64,000 nt of DNA from Haloarcula vallismortis ATCC 29715 (GCF_000337775.1 NZ_AOLQ01000025.1:1-64000), one strand, 5' to 3'. Positions 18,610 to 27,693 are shown, counted from the first letter of the stretch. Notes: generated by a model not told the origin, from the sequence alone. A program made the numbers and translations.

Positions 18610-19590
18610 ATGGGCGTTCCCTGCGTTCGCGTTCCCCGCGAGGCCGGCGAAGAGACGCGCCAGCGCCTCGCCGAGGCAAACCTCGTCGACGACGGCTACG
18701 ACATCACGGTCATCGACGGGCAGCTACACGTTCCTGTCACCGACCCCACGGCGGTGCCGTCGGACCTCACCGTTGTGGAGTCCGACCCGCCAGTCCGCGA
18801 GAGTCAGACGATGCCAGCGGACGGTCTCGACTTCGAGCCGAGCTACGAGCGAATCGGCGATGTGGCGATTGTCGACGAAGACGACGACGAGCGGGCACGG
18901 GCGATTGCCGACGCGATTATGGACTCGGACCTGCCCGTGCGAGCGGTGTTGAACCGCGCGTCGAAGATCAAAGGCGAACAGCGGGTCCGGGACTGGGAGG
19001 TCCTCGCTGGCGAAGGGACAGCAGTCACCCACCGGGAGTACGGCTGTACGTTCGACCTCGACCTCGCCGAGGTGTACTTCTCGCCGCGGTTAGCGACGGA
19101 GCGCCACCGCGTCGCCGAACAGGTCAGCGAGGGCGAGCAGGCCTTCGACATGTTCGCGGGCGTCGGCCCGTTCGTGATTCCGTTCGCCAAGCGGGGCGCG
19201 ACCTGCGTCGGAACAGACATCAACGAGACGGCAATCGAGTATCTGCGCGTGAATGCGGAACAGAACGGCGTCGCCGACCGTGTGACCGGCATCTGTGGTG
19301 ACGTACGCGAGGTCGCCAGCGAGTATGAGGACTGGGCCGACCGGGTCGTGATGAACCTACCCCACAGCGCCGACGACTTCCTCGATACAGCTGTCAGACT
19401 GGCGGGCGACGACTGCGTTGTTCACTTCTACGACATCCAACACGAAGATGACCTGTTCGGTCCCGGCGAGCGGGCGATCCGGGCGGCCGCGGAGGGAGCC
19501 TACGACGTGACGGTCGAAACACGCCACACTGTCCGGTCGTATGCCCCGAAGGAACACAACGTCGTTCTCGACGTTCGATTGACGCGCTGA
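18610..19590 (+). CDS. trm5: tRNA (guanine37-N1)-methyltransferase Trm5
   Basis: Class I SAM methyltransferase making m1G37, which prevents frameshifting, and in archaea feeding wyosine-type base synthesis. The protein is 326 aa. The N-terminal and middle domains hold the archaeal/eukaryal Trm5 pattern (VLNRASKIKGEQRVRDWEVL near 117-136). The SAM-binding motif FDMFAGVGPFVIPFAKRG lies near 180-197, and NLPHSA near 246-251 matches the NLP catalytic motif. It could alternatively be the related Taw2, but the intact N-terminal part favours Trm5. Confidence 0.88.
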   Translation: MGVPCVRVPREAGEETRQRLAEANLVDDGYDITVIDGQLHVPVTDPTAVPSDLTVVESDPPVRESQTMPADGLDFEPSYERIGDVAIVDEDDDERARAIADAIMDSDLPVRAVLNRASKIKGEQRVRDWEVLAGEGTAVTHREYGCTFDLDLAEVYFSPRLATERHRVAEQVSEGEQAFDMFAGVGPFVIPFAKRGATCVGTDINETAIEYLRVNAEQNGVADRVTGICGDVREVASEYEDWADRVVMNLPHSADDFLDTAVRLAGDDCVVHFYDIQHEDDLFGPGERAIRAAAEGAYDVTVETRHTVRSYAPKEHNVVLDVRLTR

Positions 19591-19636
19591 AACGAACAGT
19601 TATGTTCATTCGTCTGATGGTGGGGAATAGTAGCAG

Positions 19637-19888
19637 ATGGAGGTGAGCGAGGGTGACGACATCGACATCCACGACATCTCGCCGACAGCGTGGCGGCTCC
19701 TCCGTGTCGCGGCGGGGTTCGGCCAGCGAGAGGTCGAGGTGGAAATCGACGACATCATGCAGGCTCACATCTCGATGCTGGAGAACAACAACCGGAGTCT
19801 CTCGGAGCAGCGGCTCGAAGTGTTGTTCGAACTGTACCGGTCGGAACTGACCACCGAACAGGTGCGCGCGCTGGTTTCGAACTTCTAA
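19637..19888 (+). CDS. Small helix-turn-helix protein
   Basis: Protein of 83 aa. Residues 15-75 have the pattern of a Cro/C1 (Xre-like) helix-turn-helix: LLRVAAGFGQREVEVEIDDI, then QAHISMLENNNRSLS, the latter resembling the recognition helix and following turn. It has no other domain. It lies 46 bp after trm5 and 61 bp before the SLC13 permease gene, in the same direction. Target unknown; regulation of the permease is only a guess from position. Confidence 0.75.
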   Translation: MEVSEGDDIDIHDISPTAWRLLRVAAGFGQREVEVEIDDIMQAHISMLENNNRSLSEQRLEVLFELYRSELTTEQVRALVSNF

Positions 19889-19949
19889 TCATGACCCAAT
19901 GGACATTCCATGGACGCCGAGACGCGGCGGCTGACCAGCGGGGCCGGCC

Positions 19950-21497
19950 ATGACCTGGTCGGGCCGGACGCGACCGCGGCGAACGGCAGCGGCGATTGTC
20001 GTCGCGCTCGCCTCGACGGCCGCGATAGCCGCCGCCCCGACGCCGCCCGGGCTCGACATCGCCGCCCAGTACGCGCTGGCGACGATGGCCTTTGCGGCGC
20101 TTCTCTGGGTGACGGACGCCTTGCCGCTCCCGGTAACGGCGCTGTTGATACCGGTGTTGCTGACGGTGTTCGGTATCTACACCGAGATGGAGGCCGCGCT
20201 TTCGGGCTTTGCCGACCCGCTCATCTACCTGTTTGTGGCGGGATTCATGCTCGCGAAGGCGCTCCAGACCCACAACATCGACCGCCGCATCGCTCTGTAC
20301 CTGATAAGCTGGATGGGGCGCTCGCCGCGGCTGCTCATTCTGGCGATTATGGTCGCGACGGCGTTTCTCTCGATGTGGGTGTCGAACACGGCGACGACAG
20401 CGATGATGACGCCTGTCGCACTGGGTGTGCTTGCCGAGGTCGTCGGTCGAGATGTCCCCGATGGCGAGGCATCGAACATGCGAGTCGCGACCTTACTCGG
20501 CACGGCCTACGCGGCAAGCGTCGGCGGGGTCGGAACGCTCATCGGCACGCCGCCGAACGTCGTTGCCGTGGCGTTTCTCGACAGGCTCCTTGGCGTCGAG
20601 ATATCGTTCGCGCAGTGGCTGGTCATCGGGCTTCCCATCGTCGTGTTGACCCTGCCGCTGACGTGGTATGTTCTGACGTTCTGGCTGTATCCCCCGGAGG
20701 TCGAGGACGTGAGCGGGGCGAAGGCACAGGCGAAAGCGTACCTCGATGAGGAGGGACCGCTGTCAGCGAGCGGTCGGCGCGCTGCGTACATCTTTGCGGC
20801 TACGGCGGGCCTATGGATTCTTGGCGGGCTCGGGTTCCTGTTCGAAGGCATTCTTCCCGACCCCGTGTTCGTGACGCTGTTCGGCGGTGCGGGCGAGACG
20901 GTGTTCGGTCTGACTGGGCATCGCGGCGTCCTGTACTTCGTGGTGATCGGACTGCTCGCCATCCCGGCACTCGTCCTCTCGGGGGCTGACGACTGGGAGA
21001 ACTTGGTCGACATCGACTGGGGCACCATCATCCTGTTTGGCGGCGGCATCTCGCTGGCGGACGCGCTTGCCGAAACCGAGGCGACGACGTGGCTCGCACG
21101 CACTGTCTTCGACACGCTAATCGGCGCGCCGCTCGCCCTCGTTGTGCTCGCCGTCATCGTTTTTACCGTGCTGGTGACCGAACTGTCCTCAAACACGGCG
21201 ACGACGACGATACTCGCCCCAGTCCTCATCGGCCTCGGGAGCGTCCTCGCCGGTACACTCGGTGTCGAACCGGTACAGGCAGCTATCACGCTGACGGTTA
21301 CTGGAGCCATCGCAGCGAGCTTCGCGTTCGCGCTTCCCGTCGCGACGCCGCCGAATGCCATCGTCTTCGGCAGTGGCCATCTAGAACAACGGGACATGAT
21401 TCGGGCCGGTGTCGTGTTGAACGTCCTGATGACGCTCGTCTTGACGGGACTCGTCCTCGTCTCCTTCGTGGTCCTCTGGCCCCGCGTGCTCTGGTAG
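19950..21497 (+). CDS. SLC13/DASS-family anion permease
   Basis: Secondary transporter of the divalent anion:sodium symporter group (dicarboxylate, sulfate or similar), 515 aa with about 11-12 membrane segments. The paired SNT signatures are SMWVSNTATTAMMTPVALG (near 129-147) and VTELSSNTATTTILAPVLIG (near 410-429), each expected to form a sodium and substrate clamp. A cytoplasmic loop sits near 240-270. The substrate cannot be told from sequence. The start ATG 19950 follows a GC-rich stretch without a visible TATA box, so it may be transcribed with the small HTH gene. Confidence 0.88.
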   Translation: MTWSGRTRPRRTAAAIVVALASTAAIAAAPTPPGLDIAAQYALATMAFAALLWVTDALPLPVTALLIPVLLTVFGIYTEMEAALSGFADPLIYLFVAGFMLAKALQTHNIDRRIALYLISWMGRSPRLLILAIMVATAFLSMWVSNTATTAMMTPVALGVLAEVVGRDVPDGEASNMRVATLLGTAYAASVGGVGTLIGTPPNVVAVAFLDRLLGVEISFAQWLVIGLPIVVLTLPLTWYVLTFWLYPPEVEDVSGAKAQAKAYLDEEGPLSASGRRAAYIFAATAGLWILGGLGFLFEGILPDPVFVTLFGGAGETVFGLTGHRGVLYFVVIGLLAIPALVLSGADDWENLVDIDWGTIILFGGGISLADALAETEATTWLARTVFDTLIGAPLALVVLAVIVFTVLVTELSSNTATTTILAPVLIGLGSVLAGTLGVEPVQAAITLTVTGAIAASFAFALPVATPPNAIVFGSGHLEQRDMIRAGVVLNVLMTLVLTGLVLVSFVVLWPRVLW

Positions 21498-21570
21498 CCT
21501 GCTTTTCAGCGTAGGTCGTTTCTTGAGAAGTTCCTGTAGGATGGGACACAATATCGTCGTACTATCCTTA

Positions 21571-21627
21571 ACATTTAATAGAGTATGTCACAACCGACCA
21601 TACAGGCCGTGTATCATTGATACACGG
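21571..21627 (+). promoter_or_regulatory. liv operon promoter with 21-bp palindromic operator candidate
   Basis: TTTAATAG near 21573-21580 is a good TATA element, giving a start near 21601. Just downstream, at 21607-21627, lies a perfect inverted repeat with arms CCGTGTATC and GATACACGG around ATT, ending 14 bp before the ATG. It could be a repressor operator or an RNA hairpin in the 5' UTR. Confidence 0.65.
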
Positions 21628-21641
21628 GCGCAAACCGACCT

Positions 21642-22961
21642 ATGACTGGAAAACACGACCGACGCGCGTTTCTGAAAGTGGCAGGAAGCACAGGTGTCCT
21701 CGGACTGACCGGCCTCGCTGGCTGTTCGGGTGACGGTGGCGACGGCAGTAGTGACGGGGGCGATGGAAGTGATGGTAGTGGCGGCAGCGACGGCGGCTCC
21801 ACCGGTGAAAGCGGGAGCGGGATGAACATCATCAAGCTCGGCGGCTCGATGAGTCTCACCGGGGACAACGCAGACCTCGGGCAGTTGTACAAGGACGCCT
21901 ACGAACTGACGATCCAGCGTATCAACGAGTCCGGCGGCATCGAGGCCGGCGACGGCAATACCTACGAGCTGGAGATGGTTCTCCGGGACGACGGCACCGA
22001 CGCCTCCCAGTCTAAGTCCATCTATCAGGAACTCATCGACCGCGAAGGCATCGACTATCTGCTCGGACCGTACTCCAGTACGGTGACCCTGCCCGCGAGC
22101 GCCGTGGCCGCACAGAACCAGAAACCGATGGTCGAGGGCGGCGGTGCGAGCCCGGAGATCTTCGCGCAGGGCAACGAGTGGATTTTCGGCCTCCTGCCGA
22201 CGGCGAACAAGTACGCACTCAGCGGCTTCGACATGGCACTGGCACAGGACTCGCCGCCTGAATCGGTTGCCATCCTCGCGGAAGACGATACCTTCAGCCA
22301 GTCGACGGCGGAGGGGGCCCGCTCGAAAATCGAAGATGCGGGCCTCGACCTTGTCGTCGATGAGACCTTCCCGTCGGACACGTCGGACCTCTCGACGAGC
22401 CTCGGGAAAGTTCGGGACGAGGATGCCGACGTTGTGCTTCTCTGTGCGCACCAGAAGCACAACATCATCCTGGCCAACCAGATGGAGAGCCAGAACGTCA
22501 ACCCCGATATGGCGATGGGAACCGTTGGCAGCCTCAACGAGTCGTTCAAAGACGAGGTCGGCGCCAACGGTGATTACATCTACGGCCCGACGTCCTGGGA
22601 CATCAACGCTGACTTCGAGGACCCGGTGTTCGGCGGCACACAGGACTTCGTCTCGGCCATCAACGACAACTACGACAGCGCGCCGGACTACCACAGTGCG
22701 GCCGGGGAGGCCGTTATCATCACGTTCAAGGACGCCTTCGAGAGCGTTGACGAACTCGGTCCGACGGCAGTGCGAGACCACATCCGGCAGGCGTCATTCT
22801 CGACGGTGTACGGAACGGTCGAGTTCGACGACTCCGGCGTCATCGACAAGAATATGCTCGTCCGACAGTGGCAACCGGACCCGGGGCTCCAGACCGTCTA
22901 TCCGGAGAACGTGCGACAGTCCGAGCCCATCTACCCGATGCCGGACTGGAGTGAGCGCTGA
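21642..22961 (+). CDS. livJ: Branched-chain amino acid-type ABC transporter substrate-binding lipoprotein
   Basis: Extracellular solute receptor of a HAAT-family importer, 439 aa. It starts with a twin-arginine signal (KHDRRAFLKVAGSTGV) and lipobox LAGC with Cys28 as the lipid site, then a Gly/Ser/Asp linker to about residue 65. The periplasmic-binding-protein type I fold (Peripla_BP_6) follows from IIKLGGSMSLTGDNADLGQL. First gene of a five-gene operon with two permeases and two ATPases. The actual ligand may be amino acids, amides or urea-like compounds; sequence alone does not decide. Gene symbols here mark the family role. Confidence 0.9.
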   Translation: MTGKHDRRAFLKVAGSTGVLGLTGLAGCSGDGGDGSSDGGDGSDGSGGSDGGSTGESGSGMNIIKLGGSMSLTGDNADLGQLYKDAYELTIQRINESGGIEAGDGNTYELEMVLRDDGTDASQSKSIYQELIDREGIDYLLGPYSSTVTLPASAVAAQNQKPMVEGGGASPEIFAQGNEWIFGLLPTANKYALSGFDMALAQDSPPESVAILAEDDTFSQSTAEGARSKIEDAGLDLVVDETFPSDTSDLSTSLGKVRDEDADVVLLCAHQKHNIILANQMESQNVNPDMAMGTVGSLNESFKDEVGANGDYIYGPTSWDINADFEDPVFGGTQDFVSAINDNYDSAPDYHSAAGEAVIITFKDAFESVDELGPTAVRDHIRQASFSTVYGTVEFDDSGVIDKNMLVRQWQPDPGLQTVYPENVRQSEPIYPMPDWSER

Positions 22962-22966
22962 GACCG

Positions 22967-23854
22967 ATGGCAGCAACCCAGTTCGTCGTCAACGGGCTGC
23001 TCGTCGGCGCGCTGTTTGCAGCCGTTGCTGTCGGCTTCGCGCTCATCTGGGGCGTGGTCGACATCATCAACCTTGCCCACGGCGAGATGGTCATGCTCGG
23101 CGGATACACGTCCTACTGGGTACTGAAACTCGGGACTGGCACTGCGGAGAGTTCGGTGCTTCTGTTCCTGGCGTCGATACCGGTGGCAATCGGGCTGCTG
23201 TTCGTCGTCGGGTACTTGCTGCAGCGGACCCTCGTCTCGCGCGTCATCGGGACGGACGTGTTTCTGACCCTGCTGGTGACGTTCGGCGCGAGCATCGCTA
23301 TCCAGCAACTGGCAATCCGGGCGTGGACGGCCAACCCCCGGTCTATCCAGGTCCGATTCGCCGAACAATCGATGGCACTCGGCGGCATTGTCGTGCCGAA
23401 GATGAAACTCATCGCCTTTGCCGGCGCGCTCGCCCTCACTGTCGCCATGTACGTCTTTCTCCAGAAGACCCGGACGGGTCGCGCTATCCGGGCTGTCTCA
23501 CAGAACCCGGAGGCTGCGGCGTTGGTCGGCATCGACGTCGAGCACACCCGCGCAGTCACATTCGGCGTCTCATCGGCCATCGCCGGCGGGATTGGCGCGT
23601 TCATCGCCGTCATCCTGAACATCCAGCCACAGATGGGGCTCATCTACACGCTCAAGAGTTTCATTATCGTGGTGTTCGGCGGCGTCGGGAGCATTCCCGG
23701 AGCGCTCATCGGCGGTCTCCTGCTTGGGTCCGTCGAGGAACTGGTTTCGGGATTCATCTCCTCACAGTGGACGCTCGCGGTGAGTTTTTCGCTGCTCATC
23801 GTGTTGCTCGTCGTCAAACCGAAGGGCCTGTTCGGCGAGGGGGCTGAACAATGA
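22967..23854 (+). CDS. livH: Branched-chain amino acid-type ABC permease LivH
   Basis: Inner-membrane permease of the HAAT importer, 295 aa with about eight membrane segments. Family markers: WGVVDIINLAHGEMVMLGGY (near 24-43), the EAA-like segment ISQNPEAAALVGIDVEHTRA (as VSQNPEAAALVG, near 176-187), and FGGVGSIPGALIGGLLLG (near 238-255). It starts 5 bp after livJ and overlaps livM by the ATGA junction, so translation is probably coupled. Confidence 0.93.
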   Translation: MAATQFVVNGLLVGALFAAVAVGFALIWGVVDIINLAHGEMVMLGGYTSYWVLKLGTGTAESSVLLFLASIPVAIGLLFVVGYLLQRTLVSRVIGTDVFLTLLVTFGASIAIQQLAIRAWTANPRSIQVRFAEQSMALGGIVVPKMKLIAFAGALALTVAMYVFLQKTRTGRAIRAVSQNPEAAALVGIDVEHTRAVTFGVSSAIAGGIGAFIAVILNIQPQMGLIYTLKSFIIVVFGGVGSIPGALIGGLLLGSVEELVSGFISSQWTLAVSFSLLIVLLVVKPKGLFGEGAEQ

Positions 23855-24915
23855 GCACGACAGAAGAGGAGTCAGACGGCGCACTCCGGTCGATACTGCC
23901 GCCGAAGCAGGTCGACTGGTTCATCAATGTGTGTGACCACTACGGCTGGGCGCTGCTGTTGGTCGGTGCGCTGGTCGGGGCCTCGTTCCCCGTTCTCGGC
24001 CTCGAGGGCGGCTACTACATGACTGTCCTCACCGAGATGTATCTGTTCGCCATCCTGGCGCTATCCTGGGATATCGTCGGTGGACAGACCGGCTATCCGA
24101 GTTTCGGGAACATGGCCTTCTTCGGCATTGGTGCGTACGCGACAGCCATCCTGACGAAGGACTTTGCACTCGCGTTCCCGACCGCGTTCCTGCTGGCCGG
24201 CTTGCTGGCCGTCAGCTTCGCGGGGCTCATCGGCATCATCGTGCTCCGCCTCCGCGGGCACTACTTCGCCATCGCAACGTTAGGTGTCCTGCTGGTTGCC
24301 CAGCAGGTGTCACGGATTCTCGACATTACCGGCGGGTCAAGCGGAAAGATACTACTGGAGACACCGACTGCCGAGACGTTCTACTACCTGTTTCTCGGAT
24401 TGCTCGTCGTCGAGATCGGACTGGTGTACTACATTTCGGGGACGCGCTTTGGCTTCGTCCTCAACGCCATCCGCGACGACGAGGAGAAGGCCACGGCCAT
24501 GGGGTTCAACACCACCTACTACAAGACGGCGGCGTGGATGTTGGCCGGCCTGTTCACGGGCTTTGCCGGCGCCGCGTACAGCCTGTTTAACACGTTCATC
24601 GACCCCCAGACGGCCTACAACGGCGCGTGGAACGTGGAACTCATCGCGATGGCGCTGCTGGGCGGGTCCGGTACCGTCGCCGGCCCCGTCCTCGGCGCGT
24701 TCGGCCTTCACACAATCATCGAACTCGTGGAGACGTACGCCGTCGGCTGGCAGCTCGTCTTGCTCGGCGGGGCCGTCATCGTCACCGTCATCGGCTTCCC
24801 CAACGGTGTCGTCGGCACGCTCAGCGAATACGCCAGCCAGATGGACTACTACAAACACGGCGGCATGGCCGCCACAGACACTGACGACGGCGCGGAGGTG
24901 AGCGCTGATGAGTAA
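23851..24915 (+). CDS. livM: Branched-chain amino acid-type ABC permease LivM
   Basis: Second permease subunit, 354 aa. It has a soluble N-terminal stretch of about 35 residues, then about nine membrane segments. Typical elements are WDIVGGQTGYPSFGNMAFFG (near 72-91), AIRDDEEKATAMGFNTTYYK (near 205-224) and ALLGGSGTVAGPVLGAF (near 270-286). The start overlaps the livH stop (ATGA), and its end overlaps livG by 8 bp. It pairs with LivH to form the membrane channel. Confidence 0.93.
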   Translation: MSTTEEESDGALRSILPPKQVDWFINVCDHYGWALLLVGALVGASFPVLGLEGGYYMTVLTEMYLFAILALSWDIVGGQTGYPSFGNMAFFGIGAYATAILTKDFALAFPTAFLLAGLLAVSFAGLIGIIVLRLRGHYFAIATLGVLLVAQQVSRILDITGGSSGKILLETPTAETFYYLFLGLLVVEIGLVYYISGTRFGFVLNAIRDDEEKATAMGFNTTYYKTAAWMLAGLFTGFAGAAYSLFNTFIDPQTAYNGAWNVELIAMALLGGSGTVAGPVLGAFGLHTIIELVETYAVGWQLVLLGGAVIVTVIGFPNGVVGTLSEYASQMDYYKHGGMAATDTDDGAEVSADE

Positions 24916-25693
24916 AGCGACGAGCAGCCCGGCGACCGACGCAAGCGGCGACCGTGCGGTGCTGCGGACCGACGGTGTCACGAAGCGTTTCGGCGGGCTG
25001 ACTGCCGTCGACGACGTGGACATCGAGATACACCGGGGCGAAATCGTCGGGCTCATCGGGCCAAACGGAGCCGGCAAGTCCACACTGTTCAACTGCATCA
25101 CTGGGACGCTGACGCCCGACGAAGGCCGGGTCTATCTTCAGGGCGAGGACGTGACCGACTGGCCCGAACACAAGATTGCGCGGGCCGGTCTCGGCCGGAT
25201 GTTCCAGGAGACTCGCATCTTCGGGGACATGACCGTCCGGAAAAACTTGCTGTTGGCGGCTCAGGAGGGCGGGGCTGACGTGTCCAGTCTCATGCGTCGC
25301 CCCGACAGTTCGCTGCTGGCTCGAACGGACGAACTGCTGGACTACGTCGACCTCGGTGGGCTGGCAGAGACCCGCGCCGGGCGGATGAGTTTCGGCCAGC
25401 AGAAGCTGCTCGAGTTCGCGATGGAACTGATGTCGGAACCTGAAATCCTGCTGATGGACGAACCGGCCGGCGGCATCAACCCCTCGATGCTCGGGAACCT
25501 CATTGAGTACATCCGCAACGCAAACGAGGAACAGGAGTCGACCATCTTCCTCATCGAACACAATATGGACTTCGTCATGGACATCGCCGACCGGATCTAC
25601 GTCCTGGCCCACGGAGAGCGCATCGCCAACGGGACGCCCGAGGAGATACAGAACGACCAGCGCGTCCTCGACGCCTATCTGGGGAGGGAGTGA
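24908..25693 (+). CDS. livG: Branched-chain amino acid-type ABC ATPase LivG
   Basis: ATP-binding subunit, 261 aa. Walker A is GPNGAGKST (about 54-62), the signature motif is RMSFGQQKLLEFAMELMSEP (about 160-179), Walker B is ILLMDEPAGG, and the switch histidine is in LIEHNMDF. The tail ILAHGERIANGTPEEIQ (as VLAHGERIANGTPEE) and DAYLGRE is typical of LivG. Overlaps livM by 8 bp and is followed 2 bp later by livF. Confidence 0.94.
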   Translation: MSKATSSPATDASGDRAVLRTDGVTKRFGGLTAVDDVDIEIHRGEIVGLIGPNGAGKSTLFNCITGTLTPDEGRVYLQGEDVTDWPEHKIARAGLGRMFQETRIFGDMTVRKNLLLAAQEGGADVSSLMRRPDSSLLARTDELLDYVDLGGLAETRAGRMSFGQQKLLEFAMELMSEPEILLMDEPAGGINPSMLGNLIEYIRNANEEQESTIFLIEHNMDFVMDIADRIYVLAHGERIANGTPEEIQNDQRVLDAYLGRE

Positions 25694-25695
25694 GT

Positions 25696-26445
25696 ATGGC
25701 ATCCACACCAGACGCGAGCGCCGACTCCACCGCCGATCCGATCCTCCAGATGGAGAACGTCACGGCCGGCTATGGCAATACTACCGTCCTGCACGACGTG
25801 AGCATCGCCGTTGAGGACGGACAGGTCGCCTGTCTCATCGGCCCGAACGGCTCCGGGAAGTCTACGCTGATGAAAAGCATCTACGGATTTGCGGACGTCC
25901 AGTCCGGGACGGTGTCGTTCCGCGGCGAGGAGATAACCGGTCGGTCGCCCCAGCAGAACCTCGCTAACGGGATGAGCTACGTGTTGCAGGACGCTAGCGT
26001 CTTCCCCGGGATGAGTGTCCACGAGAACATGCTGATGGGTGGGTACGTGTTCAACGACGACGACCGCGCTGCCGCCCGCGCCGAGGAACTGTACGAGGAG
26101 TTCCCGGTGCTCGCCGACCTCCGGATCCAGTCGGCCGGGACCCTCTCGGGCGGCCAGCGTCGCCTGCTGGAACTGGCCCGCGCGCTGATGGTCGAGCCGG
26201 ACGTGATGATGCTCGACGAGCCGTCTATCGGGCTCGAACCGCGGTTTATCGACGACGTGTTCGAGCGCATCGAGCAACTCAACGACCTCGGAACCACCAT
26301 CCTGCTCGTCGAACAGAACGCCGAAAAGGGACTCTCTGTCGCCGACCGCGGTTTCGTGCTCGCAAGCGGCGAAATCAAGTTCACCGGCACGGGGACCGAA
26401 CTGCTTAACGACGAGGAAGTCGGACGCTTGTATCTAGGAGGGTAA
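25696..26445 (+). CDS. livF: Branched-chain amino acid-type ABC ATPase LivF
   Basis: Second ATP-binding subunit, about 249 aa. Walker A is GPNGSGKST (near 51-59), the signature is LSGGQRRLLELARALMVEP and Walker B is VMMLDEPSIGL. The C-terminal RLYLGG is typical for LivF. ATG 25696 is preferred; a GTG two codons earlier overlaps the livG stop. It completes the importer and is followed 3 bp later by a universal stress protein gene, probably in the same transcript. Confidence 0.94.
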   Translation: MASTPDASADSTADPILQMENVTAGYGNTTVLHDVSIAVEDGQVACLIGPNGSGKSTLMKSIYGFADVQSGTVSFRGEEITGRSPQQNLANGMSYVLQDASVFPGMSVHENMLMGGYVFNDDDRAAARAEELYEEFPVLADLRIQSAGTLSGGQRRLLELARALMVEPDVMMLDEPSIGLEPRFIDDVFERIEQLNDLGTTILLVEQNAEKGLSVADRGFVLASGEIKFTGTGTELLNDEEVGRLYLGG

Positions 26446-26448
26446 AAC

Positions 26449-26862
26449 ATGTACACGATACTTGTCCCCGTCGATGCCGACGAAGACCGCGCTCGCGGCC
26501 AGGCCGCCTTCGTCGCGGAGCTACCGTCTGCCGCGACTGAGATCGAGGCTGTAATCACACACGCACTGACCAAGGAAGAGGCGGAAGCACCCGAGGAGAT
26601 ACGCAACGTCGAGCGGATCTCGACCGTCAGGCTCGTGCGCGACTACCTCAAGGACCACGATGTCGATGTCCAACTGGCAGAGGGCCAGCAGCCGCCGGCT
26701 GACGGCATCATCGATCTGGCCGAAGAGTTCGATGTCGACCAGATCGTCATGGGGTCCAGAAAGCGGTCGCCGACCGGCAAGGCTGTGTTCGGGAGCGTCT
26801 CCCAGCAGGTCTTGCTTGAGGCGGACGACCCGGTCACGGTCGTCGGGTCCCGAGCGGAGTGA
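26449..26862 (+). CDS. Universal stress protein (UspA family)
   Basis: Single-domain Usp of 137 aa. It starts MYTILVPVDADEDRARGQA (strand 1 with the Asp of the nucleotide site). The ATP-binding motif GSRKRSPTGKAVFGSVSQ (near 102-119) has the G-x2-x9-GS pattern of ATP-binding Usps. The end, DDPVTVVGS, is typical. It is the last gene of the liv operon, 3 bp after livF; Usp genes next to transporters are common in haloarchaea and may modulate uptake, which is inference. Confidence 0.9.
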   Translation: MYTILVPVDADEDRARGQAAFVAELPSAATEIEAVITHALTKEEAEAPEEIRNVERISTVRLVRDYLKDHDVDVQLAEGQQPPADGIIDLAEEFDVDQIVMGSRKRSPTGKAVFGSVSQQVLLEADDPVTVVGSRAE

Positions 26863-26940
26863 GAACGTCCCTCTCGGTGGCCCCGATTCGCAATCCTTAT
26901 TGCGGTTATGCGTCCAACAACTGATGTACGCGAGCGACGC

Positions 26941-27014
26941 GCCGGTGTAGCTCAGACTGGCAGAGCGAATCCTTCGTAAGGATTAGGTCGAGGGTTCAAA
27001 TCCCTCCACCGGCT
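26941..27014 (+). tRNA. tRNA-Thr (anticodon CGT)
   Basis: A complete cloverleaf of 74 nt. The acceptor arm GCCGGTG pairs with CACCGGC at the 3' end, with discriminator T. The D-arm is in GTAGCTCAG...CAGAGC. The anticodon arm AATCC-TTCGTAA-GGATT places CGT in the loop. The T-arm GAGGG-TTCAAAT-CCCTC is perfect. CCA is not encoded and there is no intron. CCTTATT near 26896 may be the promoter. A partial copy of its 3' end lies 75 bp downstream. Confidence 0.96.
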
Positions 27015-27387
27015 TTCTGCGAGGAACGAACGCGACGAGCGAAAGCTGACGAGGGATTTGAGTCAGGGAGGGGCGTTGCTCCGACCGTGGTTCAGTACTC
27101 CCTCCACCGGTCTCCTCTTTCGAACGGTTTTCTGACGAGCAACTGTGTTTCCTACCGGCGACGGTCTGATAAGAGCGACAGGGACCGCGTCGCTGCTCTG
27201 ACAGTGTGCCGCAGCCCCGTATAAAAACGACCCTCAGCAGTGATGCGACACGGCAACGGACTGTTGGACGGAACTTGTAGCTGTAAACGATGGTCACACA
27301 GTACGGACTACCGGCGGGTACTGCGGTGTGCCCGCGAGAGCGACACGACGGACACGGTTGCAGGCAGTCAGCTGGAGTGTGGTTCTG
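27015..27387. other. Intergenic region downstream of tRNA-Thr
   Basis: No supported protein gene. A reverse-strand frame (26983-27564) whose C-terminus is read out of the tRNA itself is rejected. The stretch contains the tRNA 3'-end copy at 27089-27110. Confidence 0.5.
27089..27110 (+). repeat. Partial duplicate of the tRNA-Thr 3' end
   Basis: GGTTCA-GTAC-TCCCTCCACCGG repeats GGTTCA-AA-TCCCTCCACCGG from the T-arm and acceptor of the tRNA (26993-27012), with a different 4-nt centre. Such a copy can mark an old integration site, but the 75-bp spacer carries no integrase. Confidence 0.6.
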
Positions 27388-27693
27388 ATGGACTTCAGAA
27401 ACGCCTGGCATCGTGACACCGACGAAGACGTCTGTTGTATCGCATGCGGTGACACAGTTGCCCGGTCGGACGCCAGAGAGTACGACAAGTACGGCAATCG
27501 CTGGAACCGCGACGACAAGTCCTTCGAGTACCTGTGTAAGCCCTGTTACCGGGAGAACTGTCACTTCGACCGGACTGGATTAGAAGACCAGCTCGAAGCC
27601 GCCGGTGCCGGGACCGTGAGCCGAGGCGCGTTTCTCAGACGCTATCAGCACATAGCTGCCGAAACGGAACAGACTCGCGCCGACGGTCGGTGA
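27388..27693 (+). CDS. Small cysteine-rich (putative zinc-binding) haloarchaeal protein
   Basis: Protein of 101 aa beginning MDFRNAWHRDTDEDVCCIAC. Cysteines C17/C20 and C50/C53 (CIAC and CKPC) are spaced like a zinc ribbon, with C58 near by; the rest is charged and probably helical. No catalytic motif is seen. The start at ATG 27388 is preferred over the in-frame start 20 codons upstream because those codons encode a basic stretch overlapping non-coding DNA. Function unknown. Confidence 0.7.
   Translation: MDFRNAWHRDTDEDVCCIACGDTVARSDAREYDKYGNRWNRDDKSFEYLCKPCYRENCHFDRTGLEDQLEAAGAGTVSRGAFLRRYQHIAAETEQTRADGR

Noticed and set aside
26983..27564. 193-codon reverse-strand frame ending VEGFEPST
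   Set aside because: Its C-terminus is read from the tRNA-Thr gene and it is basic and Ser-rich; a known kind of false gene at haloarchaeal tRNA ends.
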